Part shown: piece after piece, positions 1-9,253 of the stretch
How the letters are laid out: each line of letters starts with the position of its first letter
Position numbering within the stretch: the first letter of the stretch is position 1
Assembly: GCA_033239525.1 (NCBI GenBank)
Contig: BSYO01000011.1
Coordinates: 9,577,973 to 9,641,972, forward strand
Direction: 5' to 3'
DNA: 64,000 nt
DNA from: Nepenthes gracilis
Taxonomy: Eukaryota; Streptophyta; Magnoliopsida; Caryophyllales; Nepenthaceae
The notes under the pieces: generated by a model
The model's input: the letters and a program-made list of their open reading frames with translations, nothing else
What the model was told of the DNA's origin: nothing
The model's database searches: none
Position numbers and translations under genes: made by a program

Positions 1-708
1 CTAGGTTTTGTTGCTGACGGGGCTTTGCTTGAATTGTATTCAGGCTGATAATAATTTTTGTGAGGATGGTAGGGCAACTGCTGTAATTTTTGATGGTTTT
101 GGCCTATCATGGCAAGGTGGTTGTTGTCTTAGAGGGTGTTCGGGTGATTGAGTTGATGCCCCTGTCTCTACTCAATGCTGATATTCTTATTGCTGTGCTT
201 GTTGCCCGATGTCTCCTAGGTTTTGTCTGCAGTAGGTTGCTACTAGATTTGTTTGATGGTGTGGTGATGCTTGCTGCAGATTCTACTGTTTAGTCTGCAG
301 CTCCATTTTAATGCTAAGTTATCTACCTGATGATGGGTTTTTTTCGAGGAACTGATTGCTGCTGATTGGTCTTATTTGATGCTGCTCGCTAATTTACAGT
401 ATGTGCCCTGCACTCGGTCTTGCTCTTGGACGCGATCCTCTGGTCAAGCTGAGGTTGCTGCAGGTATTTTGTGTATGGAGATGTCTGCTGCTGGGTATGA
501 GGTGAATGAGCTGCTGCTCCAGATGTTGCAATGCCTGGGGAGTTAATTCGATGGCTTTCTTTACTAGGCTGCATATGTTGGGTCGATTGACTGCTGGAAT
601 TGCCCTTTCGTGCTCTGCTGATGGATGCTGATACTAGAAATGCCGAACTTGGCTCGTTTGGTCCTTGCTGAACCTGGAGTTCAGCTGTTCAACAATTTTG
701 GAATGGTC

Positions 709-737
709 TAGAGAGATTCTTTCTCTTCTCTCTAGAA
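709..737 (+). promoter_or_regulatory. 5' UTR hairpin of element A
   Basis: TCTAGAGAGA and TCTCTCTAGA form a perfect 10-bp inverted repeat around an 11-base C/T-rich loop, about 50 bases upstream of the ORF1 start. Elements B (4027-4050) and K (26429-26458) have a hairpin in the same place with different base pairs. A role in promoter activity or in the 5' end of the RNA is inference. Confidence 0.45.
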
Positions 738-787
738 TTTCAAATTCGAGCAGCATCTGGTTCTGCTTTCTCTGGCTACAGCCGGCC

Positions 788-2827
788 ATGGCCGGTCTCC
801 TGGTGTTTCCAATAGGGTCTGGCCAGGACTCAGCCTCCTTTGCTTCCCCCTCTCCTCCTTCTCCATCGGTCTCCAATTCAAAATCCATTGGCCGGTCCTC
901 TCTTCTTTTCCCGGCGCTGAAGAAGAACGACATTTCCCCTCGTCCTGCCCCTGATGCTTCCTTCTTGGTTCTTTTGAAGCCTAATGAACATCGTATCAAT
1001 CGCGAGAGTGAAGCTACTGCCCCTCTTCCTTGGGCCAGGGTCATTCAGGAGGATTCTGCTGGGCAGGTATCTGAGCTGACTAGTACCCCCCCGGGCTCCC
1101 AATGGTGACTTGGAAACCATTTCCCCCCTCCTGATGTTGTCAACCAAGGTCATGTGTTCTGGGGTTTTACTTTGGTGGGTCACTTTCTCGACACCCACCC
1201 CCACTTCCTGGCTGTCAAAGCCATAGCTAGGAAATTATGGGCCCGTTACGGTATCAAGCACATAGCAGGAAACGATGCCGGTTTCTTTTTCTTTTGATTC
1301 TCTTCCTGGGAGATGATGGACAAATGCTTTTGCGCTGGTCCTTGGATGTTCTCTGGGAAAGCTATCTTCCTCAATCGGTGGGATCCTGGTATGGCATTGT
1401 CGAAGGAAGAACATAAGCATTTTCCCATCTGGATTAAACTTTCTAATATTCTGATTCAATTCTGGACTCCGGCCGGGCTTAGTTAGATTGCAAGTGCCAT
1501 TGGAGTCCCTCTGCAACTAGATTCCAGAACTACCAAATGGAAAATGTCTCCTACGTAAAGATTTGCGTGGAAGTTGGGGTGGATGGCCCTTTCCCCCAAT
1601 TACATCGCCATTAAACCTAACCCTGATTCTGAATCCATTCTGAAGGTAAATGTGGAATATTATTGGAAGCCGACTCGTTGCGGTCGTTGCCATCAAATTG
1701 GCCATACTGAAGCCAAATGTCGGTCTAGGAGTGTCAGCGTACATCCTGACTCCTTCAAATCTGCCCCAACTGTCCAAGGGGAGTCTGTCCATCCGAGCCC
1801 ACTTGAACATCCGAATGCTGATATGGATTCCTGTGTGGGTACTGATCCCATGAATCCTTTGGGAACTCTTCAACTCCCTAATCCCCTCGGTGAGGCTCTC
1901 TCTGAGAGCACTTTGGATGCGTCTGAATTGAAGGAAGAGGATAAATGCCCCTCTTCTGAGTTTGCGTTGGTCTCTCATTCCCCTCCTTATGAGTTGACTT
2001 TATTTGCAAAAGTTCTAAATAACTGCTCATCATCTGGGATTGAGTTGGTCTCCCATTCTTCTCCTGTTGTTGAACTAGTGAAGCATGCGGACCATGCTGA
2101 AGAAGGTACTAGTTTGGCGGCTAAGCTTTCGTTGTCTGTTGATATGGTCACTGAACAGGGCACCTATCACCAGAGTGCCATTGATTCTATGCCTCCTCTA
2201 TCTTTCGCGGACATGGTAATTAGGGGACTCAAACCTTCTGATTTGCCTAGCTGTAGTGTTATTCCCTGTAGTGTTATTCCCATTCCAATCTCTGATGAAG
2301 ATCGGTATGCTGCCCCTGAAAATTATCCTCTGGCTCCGGATGAGATTTGTACATCTGATTCATCCCATCATTCACCATCTACCATCGCTGAGCAGAATTA
2401 CCTGGCCCATGTTAAGCAATTGGCCCCTATTGATGCCTATGGGCAACTGAGGTCTCTGATTGTAGAGGGGTCGCATATTCCAGCTGCTGCAATGGACGGC
2501 TTGGATGATTACCCTCCATCAGGCCCTCCTAATGCATTCCTCATTGGCTTGGACCATGAATCTGATATTGATAGTGAGCCAATGCCCAGCTCTATATCTC
2601 ATCTGGCAACAAAGTATGGGCTAGGTTCTTTAAAGCATGTGGGTGTTGGCCCTGTCAGCCCAATCGAATCCCCTGCTGAGGTTTGTGTGGGCCGAGCCGT
2701 TGACTACTCCAAAGAGAAATTCTTAAGTGTCAATGAAGCGATGGCCATGGATTGTGAATCTTGGAAGCCATCAAAATCCAGGAAAAAGAAAAAATCCAAA
2801 AAACCCAAGACTTTCCCTGGCTCCTAG
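788..2827 (+). pseudogene. LINE ORF1 (DUF4283 plus CCHC zinc knuckle), frameshifted
   Basis: This is the RNA-binding ORF1 protein of a plant L1-type LINE. The start is ATG at 788 (MAGLLVFPIG), matched by MAGL/MAG starts in elements B, C and K. The first frame runs to 1108. Bases about 1110-1573 encode the DUF4283 domain with stops and frameshifts; recognisable pieces include a KICVEVGVD-like stretch near 1560. The frame is then open from 1574 to 2827 (417 codons). A complete zinc knuckle C-x2-C-x4-H-x4-C (CGRCHQIGHTEAKC) lies at 1678-1719. A long acidic, Ser/Pro-rich linker follows, and a lysine-rich end (KSRKKKKSKKPK) that is shared with elements C and E. It is non-functional as it stands because of the broken DUF4283 part. 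Confidence 0.85.
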
Positions 2828-2986
2828 GGCTTGCGGTGGGGGTCTGCTGGGTATGTTATCAAGCTGTAAATAATACTATGATGCTGATTGAGCATTCATC
2901 TCTGTGTTGTTTGCATGTTTTTTGGTGGCTATGGTCTTTCTTGGATAGGTGGATTCTGTCCTTGATGGTGCCTAGAATTTTGAGCT

Positions 2987-3006
2987 TTTTTTTTTTGTTA
3001 AGTAAA
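2987..3006 (-). mobile_element. Tail-only LINE insertion
   Basis: Twenty bases, a T run followed by GTTAAGTAAA, lie between two exact copies of gaattttgagct (2975-2986 and 3007-3018). The insert is the reverse complement of the terminal TTACTTAAC plus A-tail of the LINE family in this window. It is an extreme 5' truncation: only the tail was copied before integration. Confidence 0.75.
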
Positions 3007-4542
3007 GAATTTTGAGCTATTGGTCAGCTTCTGCTTAATGCTGTGCTTCTGCTGCTGGTTTCCCGAAGCTTTACTTTGTTTTTGTTGGTTTCACTATTGC
3101 TCCTACAATGTTACAGCTATTCTAGCTCACAAATGCTGTTGTTTGGTGTGGTGATAGGCTGGTTTTGCCCTACTGATAGTTGCTGATGCTGGTTTGTCGA
3201 GTCGGCCCTCTGGACCTTACTGATGCTGATATGCTGCTAATCCTGATGTTGATGGCTCTGCGGCTGGTGTAGAAAGTGGAGCTTGACAAAATGATGCTCC
3301 CGAAACTATGCAATTTGGTACTGGTGTAGAGCTGTTGGTATCTGTTGTATTTGCACCTGGTGCTTCGGATGAATGCGGTGCTACAATTAGTTGCTGGAGC
3401 GTTCATGACTCCACCAAGCTGTCTCCTATGATCCTGATGAGGTTGGAGCTACATTTGCTGTGTCACAATATGTAGAAGGGGCTGCCTGATGGCGGGTTTC
3501 ACCTTCTAATGATGCTGTTGCTGACGTTGGATGCTGTGCGTGGGTGGCTGGCTATTGGCTGCCTCCTTTGCCCTGTATCTCTACTGATGATGATGCTGTT
3601 GCAGGGGATGGCTGTAGAGTATACCATGTTGCACGGTCCTGAAATTGTGTTCCATTGGAAGGGCAGTGGAAGATGGTGTGTGTTGGTGCCCGTAGGATTG
3701 ACATTGGCTGGTCCCTCTGTGTTGCATCCTACTGTCCTGATGCTGACGCTGAAATGGAGGCATCCATTGTATGTCCTGTATGTTCTGTTGACATCTAGTT
3801 GATGCTGTTGATGCTAGCGTGGTGCATTGGTGAGGCTGGTGTGGCTGGAGATATGCTTCGGCTACCCATTGCTGGATCTATCTTATTCCCATTGATACCC
3901 TTGGCTGTTACGGGATTTGGTTGGGAGGTGGATGAAGCACGTGTGTGATGCCAGTAGGATGGAAGATGGCTGGATCCTCTGTGATGCTTCTTGCTTTCAC
4001 GCTGGTGATATTAGCAGGTCGTGGAAAGAGAGAGAAGCTCTCACTTCTCTCTTCCATTTTCAAATTTCATTTTGAAATTTCAATCTCGGCGCTGCGGCGC
4101 TCCTCATCTGGCCGGGCGGCGCCGGTGTCGGCCACGATCGGTCCCCTGGTTGCCTCGCCCGGCTGCCTCCCTTTCTCCTTCTCCTCTCTTGCTCTCTACG
4201 GTTTCGGACCTCTGTCCTGGTTTCGCCATCACCCATTGAGGGCTCGGCGAGGATGTGGGCTCATTTGTGCGGTCCTTTTCTCTTCGCTCTTCTTGTGCGG
4301 TGCCTTAGGGCTCTACTTCCTCTGGCCGGGCGGTGTCGGAGCCGGCCATGGCCGGTCTCTTGGCTGCTCCCCTCGTCTTCTTCTCGGTTCACTCCTTGGC
4401 TTGCGCTAAGGTATGACCGGATTTTGGTGCTTCGAGCTTCTTCATTTTCGATCTTATGCAGTAGCTTTTGTCGGCTCATGAGCTGCTCAAAGGATCTGGC
4501 GCAACCGATTGTCTTTACTGCCGGCTCTGATGTTCCTCTTCC

Positions 4543-4561
4543 TTTTTTTTTGGTAAGTAAA
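4543..4561 (-). mobile_element. Tail-only LINE insertion
   Basis: Nineteen bases (T9 then GGTAAGTAAA) lie between exact 15-bp copies of tgatgttcctcttcc at 4528-4542 and 4562-4576. The insert is the reverse complement of the ACTTACC-A(n) terminus and nothing more. Confidence 0.8.
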
Positions 4562-6154
4562 TGATGTTCCTCTTCCTGAGTATTCACTGCTGTTGGACGG
4601 GTTGGGGGATGCCGTGCAGCTCTGGATTTGAACTGTTAGGCGAGGTACTGAAGAGCTGGCCGAAGATCTGATTGGATGATAGATTCCCTTCGGGTGCGGT
4701 GAGGTCTTTCCTTTTGCTGCCTTTTGATGTGGGTTGGCGTCTTGAGCTTCGGATTGCTGAGGTCTCAGTGGGCTGCTGTCTGATGTCAGCTGGTTGTGCC
4801 ATTTCTCGCCTCTCATGTTTGCGAGCAGTGCTGCTTCTTTCATTTGGTAGATTTCAATAAATTTTGGGACTGCAGTTTCTGGTTCGGGAGCTGCTGTCTG
4901 AAGTCTTTGTTGGCACTCGTGCTGCTCGATGGAATTGATGCAGTCGAATATCCTGTGGCGTTGCTCTGATTGTCCTCTGGCTGTGTGTTCCCACCTGTTG
5001 GTTGGGTTGGGGGAAGCCCGTGCGTATCTGGATCGGGACACTTCGGCTGAGGGCTGAAGAGCTGGCTGAGGACCTATTTGGTTGCTAGATTTCCTTCTTG
5101 TTGCGGTGGTGCCTTGTTTGTTCGTTGCCATTATGTGGTGCGATGTCTAGTCTGCATCTGATGTGGGCTGCTGTGTTAAGGGTTAGTCCCTTTGCTGTCT
5201 CGATTCTGCAATGCTTGTTCTGATGAATTTGCTGGTAGATTATTGAGTGTGCGGTTCTTTGCTATGCTCGTTCTGCAATGCTAGTTCTGATGAAGGGTTG
5301 TTGTTGGGTTTGGAATGCTCTGCTGCCGGGGCATTTTGGTTGGCTAGTTCTTCTGCTGATGTAACACGGCCTGTCCGACCATTTCCTGGGATTGAAATGG
5401 GAACTTGATGTGGGTTTTCTGATGTTTGTGTCACCTTGCTGCTGAAGGCTGCGCTGTGTCAGTTGATTGAGCAATAGGTTGAGGAATATCGATGTGGCTG
5501 TATGCTCATTGGAATGTAGGTTTTTGCCTTGTATTCTGTTGGCCGAGGTGTACTCTCTACGGAGGACCGTGATCTTTGCTTTGGTCCCTGCTGATGCTAG
5601 AATGTTCTGCTCCCGAGGTTGGTGGATATGCTGCTGTGAGGTTGCGGAAATTGCTGGTTCTTTGGCAATATCAACCTTCATTCTTTGTGGTTAAACGAAA
5701 GACCACAAGATGGACGTTCTATCACGATGAGGCTGCCATCTCTGATGGTTGTAAAGTTTGGAATGTGCATTTGTAGATGCCATGTGTTTTGGTTTTGGAA
5801 AGATTGCAACCTGCTGGCTTGGGGTAAAGTTTGGGGCGGCAGCGTTGTGGTGTTTCCATGCTGGCTGAAATTGATGCTGGTATCTGTGGTGGGTGTGATG
5901 CAGTTGCCTTTTGCTTCCTGCTGGTGGAATACTAGGGGTGCCTTTAGGCTGTTGGCAGATTCGTTTTGCTGTAGTAAGTTGCTGCGGGGCGATCGGATGT
6001 TGTTGATCCAATCGTCTCGGGAGTCACTAATTTTGCTTCTGCTTATGTATAATGACAGTGTGCATTTTTTGTTTTCTGTTAGATCGTTCATCTTAGAGGT
6101 TTTTTTGAGGTATTCTTTGAAGTACCAGTTGGTCGGGATATGTCCTAGCGTCTT

Positions 6155-6193
6155 ATGTTCTAACTCCAAGTCAAAAAACTTAGAGTTATAACA
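6155..6193 (+). other. 3' terminal hairpin of element B
   Basis: The arms TGTTCTAACTCCAAGT and ACTTAGAGTTATAACA pair over 16 positions with two mismatches of C-A type; the loop is CAAAAA. The upstream GC hairpin is decayed here (GGTCGGGATATGTCCTAGC, 6131-6149). Confidence 0.65.
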
Positions 6194-6864
6194 TAATTTT
6201 TGTAATTTTTTTTCTCCATTTAATCCAAAATACACACTTACTTACAAAAAAAAAAAAAAAAGCTTTCACGCTGGTGACGCTGGAATGGAGGCATCCATTG
6301 TATCTCAAATCTTATTCCAATCAAATTTGATGCCAAGGTTGGATCATGGGGTTTTTTGGCACTAGAGATGATATTATTAGTTACCCCATAATGCAATTGC
6401 TGCTGCTGTTGCTGGGGATGGAATTTGGTGCTGCTGGAAAGATGCTTCTGGCTCTTGGAGGCAAGCTACTGCTGGTTTGCATCTGCCCCCGTTGTGATGT
6501 TGGGCTGGTGTTACTACCTTGATCTGCTCCTGTTATGAGTTGTAGAAATAATTGCTGGGAGGTTGCAGGCTAGCTGCTTGTGGCTGCAATGCTGTGATGG
6601 AGATTGAGTGCCGGAATTATGCTGATGGTGGTATTGGTGATGGCCTGCTGATTAGGAGCTGCTGGAAAGGCTGATACTTTGGGGCGTGTAGGCTAGAGTT
6701 TGCCTGCCGGATGGTTTATATTGGTTCATGAGTTGATTCCGGTAAATGTCCCCTATGTTGCTGCTGTCTGTATGTATGGTTTTGGGCCGGTTTGGCCGAT
6801 TTAGATGGTTTTCATCTTGTTGGTTTTTTTGTGTTCCGTTATCAATGATTTGGTTCATGGCAAT

Positions 6865-6928
6865 GCTCGGGGAATGCCCTCGCCTGTTGTTCTACCTCCA
6901 AGTCAGCAAAACACTTGGAGTGAGAACA
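6865..6928 (+). other. 3' terminal double hairpin of element A
   Basis: Upstream motif GCTCGGGGAATGCCCTCGC (6865-6883), then the arms TGTTCTACCTCCAAGT and ACTTGGAGTGAGAACA around a CAGCAAAAC loop. The inner stem is CCAAGT/ACTTGG, whereas elements 0 and D have CTAAGT/ACTTAG, so that pair changes on both sides together. Confidence 0.7.
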
Positions 6929-7528
6929 CTATTTTGTACCTTTTCTTTATGTTAATTTCATTTACTTACCAAAAAAAAAAGAGGGCAGCTGCTCTTGAAG
7001 CTGGTGGCCCTACTGCTTTTGTTGAATGTGGTCTGGACTGTTAGCTCCATCTGTTGTATCTGCACCTCGTGCTTGGCTGGATGTGGCGGCATTTGACATG
7101 ATGCTGTAGCCTAATGCTATTTTGGCCGGTGCTAATGCATGTCGGTTTGGAAATCTCAACTGCTTGTTGGCGTGGCTGGTGCAAATGAAGCTATGCAGAT
7201 TTCAAGTTTTGCTACCTAATGCTGGTTAGAGGGGGTTGCCTGCGTGCAGGGCTTATGAAACTTATGATGCGGGTGCTGTAGTCGGTTGTTGCGATGCTGG
7301 AAAGTGGCTGGCTCCATTGCGTTGTGTCATGTAGTTGCTGCTGACATTGGAATGGTGGCCTCTTGTTTTGCTTCTGTTTTGTTTCAAACAATTAAGGTGA
7401 TGTTGTACTTTGGCTAGGGTGCGTATAGCCGGTTTGATGTGGATCATCTAGATGCTGTTTTTTTTTTTATTTTTTTGTGTTTCTTCTCGCTTAGTTCATG
7501 GACGTGACTGGGGAATTTCCTTGTTCAT

Positions 7529-7569
7529 TGTTCTACCTCTAAGTCGGCAAAATACTTAGAGTTAGAATA
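7529..7569 (+). other. 3' terminal hairpin of element 0
   Basis: GTTCTACCTCTAAGT and ACTTAGAGTTAGAAT pair across the loop CGGCAAAAT. The upstream GC hairpin has decayed (near 7507-7526). Confidence 0.6.
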
Positions 7570-7950
7570 TCATCCTATACTTTCATTTATTTTAATTTCA
7601 TTTACTTACTTACCAAAACAAAGAAAGTTTTCTGAAGCTAGGAAGCAGGATCTTTGAAAGCCGGCCAGCTAGAAATTTTGCAGATTAAAAGGAATCCTCT
7701 CTTGAGCTTTCGAATACGCTGTTGGCTGGGGGAGATTTGTTTGGCTCAGAAACTTGATTTGCCCCTGTTCCACTTCTCCTTATTCAGGTAGCCGAGATGT
7801 ATGCCGTGAGACAAAATGGCATCCGAGATGCTAGTTTGGGCCTAGCGGATGTGGAACTAGTGACATTTTCCTGGAGCTGTTATTGCCGGTATGCTCTTTT
7901 TTTTTGGGTAAGTAAGAAAATTTGGATTAATGGGAGAAAAATTTTATAAG

Positions 7951-8018
7951 CTATGATTTATCACCAAGTGTTTTTCCGACTTGGGGATAAAGCATAGGAG
8001 CTAGGGCATACCCAGAGC
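7951..8018 (-). other. 3' terminal double hairpin of element C
   Basis: On the minus strand: GCTCTGGGTATGCCCTAGC (8018-8000), then ATGCTTTATCCCCAAGT pairing with ACTTGGTGATAAATCAT at 15 of 17 positions. Confidence 0.7.
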
Positions 8019-8119
8019 ACGTTGATATATCAGAAGATATCAACAGAGCAACCATGACAAAAGTTATTAAGAAAAATTACAATATCAAGATGACATTCAA
8101 AATGCGGATCCAAATCGGC

Positions 8120-9120
8120 ACTTGAAATGCACGTCAAAGATGCACTTGAAGCGCAGCTCCAATTCGGCAGAATAAAAGCCACTTCGGCTTTTAAAAGGCA
8201 TAATTCCACTCCGGCCATTAAGGGCACAAGGCCACTCCGGCCTTAAGGGGCACCAGGCCAATCCGTCCCTCAAGCCAATCCGTCCCTTCCGGTCTTCACT
8301 TTTACTCCGGTTTTCAAATGAAGGCGCATCAAGGGCACAATTCCGATCTTTTAAGGCGCCAACTCCGCCTTAATTCACTTTAAGTTTTCGCTTCCAAGAG
8401 CGAAACTCAGCTCCGATTTTGATCGCAAGGCAACTCCGGCATCAAGAGGCACAATTCAGCTCCTTCAAGCCATAAATCACACAATAAAAGCCACTCCGAT
8501 ATTTAAGAGGCACAAATGAACTCCGCCTTAATTCACTCCGGCATTTTTTACTCCGCGATAAATCACTTCAAGGCTTCCAAGAGTGAAACTCAGCTCAATT
8601 CAGCCACTGGTAAATCACACCGGTATTTAAGAGGCCACTCCGCCTTAATTCCTCAAAAGATAAATCAAATCCTTCCAAGAGCCAGCCTTCAAGACGCCTC
8701 AAAAGACTTGACGCACTTGAAACGCAGCTCCACTTCGGCACAATAAAAGCCACTCCGTTTTTGAAAGGTATAATGCCACTCTGGCCGTGAGGGGCATAAG
8801 GCCACTCCGGCCTTAAGGGGCACAAGGCCACTCCGTCCCTCAAGCCTCTTTTACTCCAGCTTTCAAGACGCACAAGGCTATTCCGTCCTTCAAGGCGCCA
8901 CAATTCACTCCGTCTTTCAAAATGCGCAAGGTAACTCCGGCATCAAGAGGCACGATTCAACTCCGGCCATAAATCACACCGGTCTTTAAGAGATAAACTC
9001 AGGCCTTAATTCACTCCGACATTTAAGCGACAAATCACTCCGGCTTCCAAGAGCGAAACTCAACTCCGGTTTTTGAAAGCCACAAGGCCACTCCGGCCTC
9101 AAAAGATGCAAGTCCATTCC
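8120..9120 (-). repeat. Degenerate minisatellite in the element C 3' UTR
   Basis: Words such as GGCCACTCCGGCCTTAAG, GGCACAAGGCCACTCCGG and AATTCACTCCG recur dozens of times, with spacing of roughly 25-35 bases. On the transcribed (minus) strand the core is GCCGGAGTG. Units are shuffled and diverged rather than a clean tandem array. Other LINE copies here lack it, so it arose or expanded in this lineage. Confidence 0.7.
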
Positions 9121-9253
9121 AGCCATCAAAATACCTATGAAAAAGTTCATCAAAGGCCACAATTCACCAAAAACCTTTGAGCACAACAGAATGCCTTCTG
9201 GCCATTTAAGTGATAATTTCCACTTAATCTAAACCCCATCACCAGAAAAACAC

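Larger units (their letters stand above)
4009..6261 (+). mobile_element. LINE element B, deletion derivative, inserted in element A
   Basis: It is flanked by an exact 16-bp target-site duplication, gctttcacgctggtga, at 3993-4008 and 6262-6277. It opens with the family 5' UTR: a GAGAGAAG...CTTCTCTC hairpin at 4027-4050, then GC-rich leader. It keeps an ORF1 start (ATG at 4348, MAGLLAAPLV) inside the palindrome CCGGCCATGGCCGG, but the reading frame is lost within about 20 codons. The rest is T/G-rich 3' UTR ending in a hairpin (6155-6193), ACACTTACTTAC and A16. It carries no DUF4283, zinc knuckle or reverse transcriptase. A tail-only insertion lies at 4543-4561. Confidence 0.8.
696..6980 (+). 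mobile_element. LINE element A, ORF1-only, interrupted by element B
   Basis: The order is 5' UTR with a purine/pyrimidine hairpin (709-737), ORF1 (788-2827), about 1.9 kb of T/G-rich 3' UTR, a 3' hairpin (6886-6928), ATTTACTTACC and an A-tail ending at 6980. Element B has inserted at 4009, and a tail-only insertion lies at 2987-3006. No endonuclease or reverse transcriptase follows the ORF1 stop; the same ORF1-to-3' UTR join recurs in element E (34075). The 5' end is approximate because the TSD is weak (about two thirds identical). It is inferred to be a non-autonomous LINE moved by an ORF2 supplied in trans. Confidence 0.7.
1..7615 (+). mobile_element. LINE element 0: 3' untranslated region, interrupted by element A
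   Basis: Bases 1 to about 695 and 6981 to 7615 are the T/G-rich 3' UTR of a plant LINE on the plus strand, with GATGCTG-type words repeated many times. Bases around 90-150 align with the region just after the ORF1 stop of element A (near 2920-2980), so its ORF1 should lie just left of the window. The 3' end is at 7529-7615, with a hairpin and the terminal sequence ATTTACTTACTTACC. Element A splits it; the two sides may be linked by a poorly preserved target-site duplication near 677-696 and 6981-7000. It has no coding capacity in the window: the short ORFs in it look random. Confidence 0.6.

Noticed and set aside
90..7450. Many 60-100 codon ORFs in the T/G-rich 3' UTR regions, on both strands.
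   Set aside because: They show no conservation between the elements carrying the same 3' UTR, and no domains.
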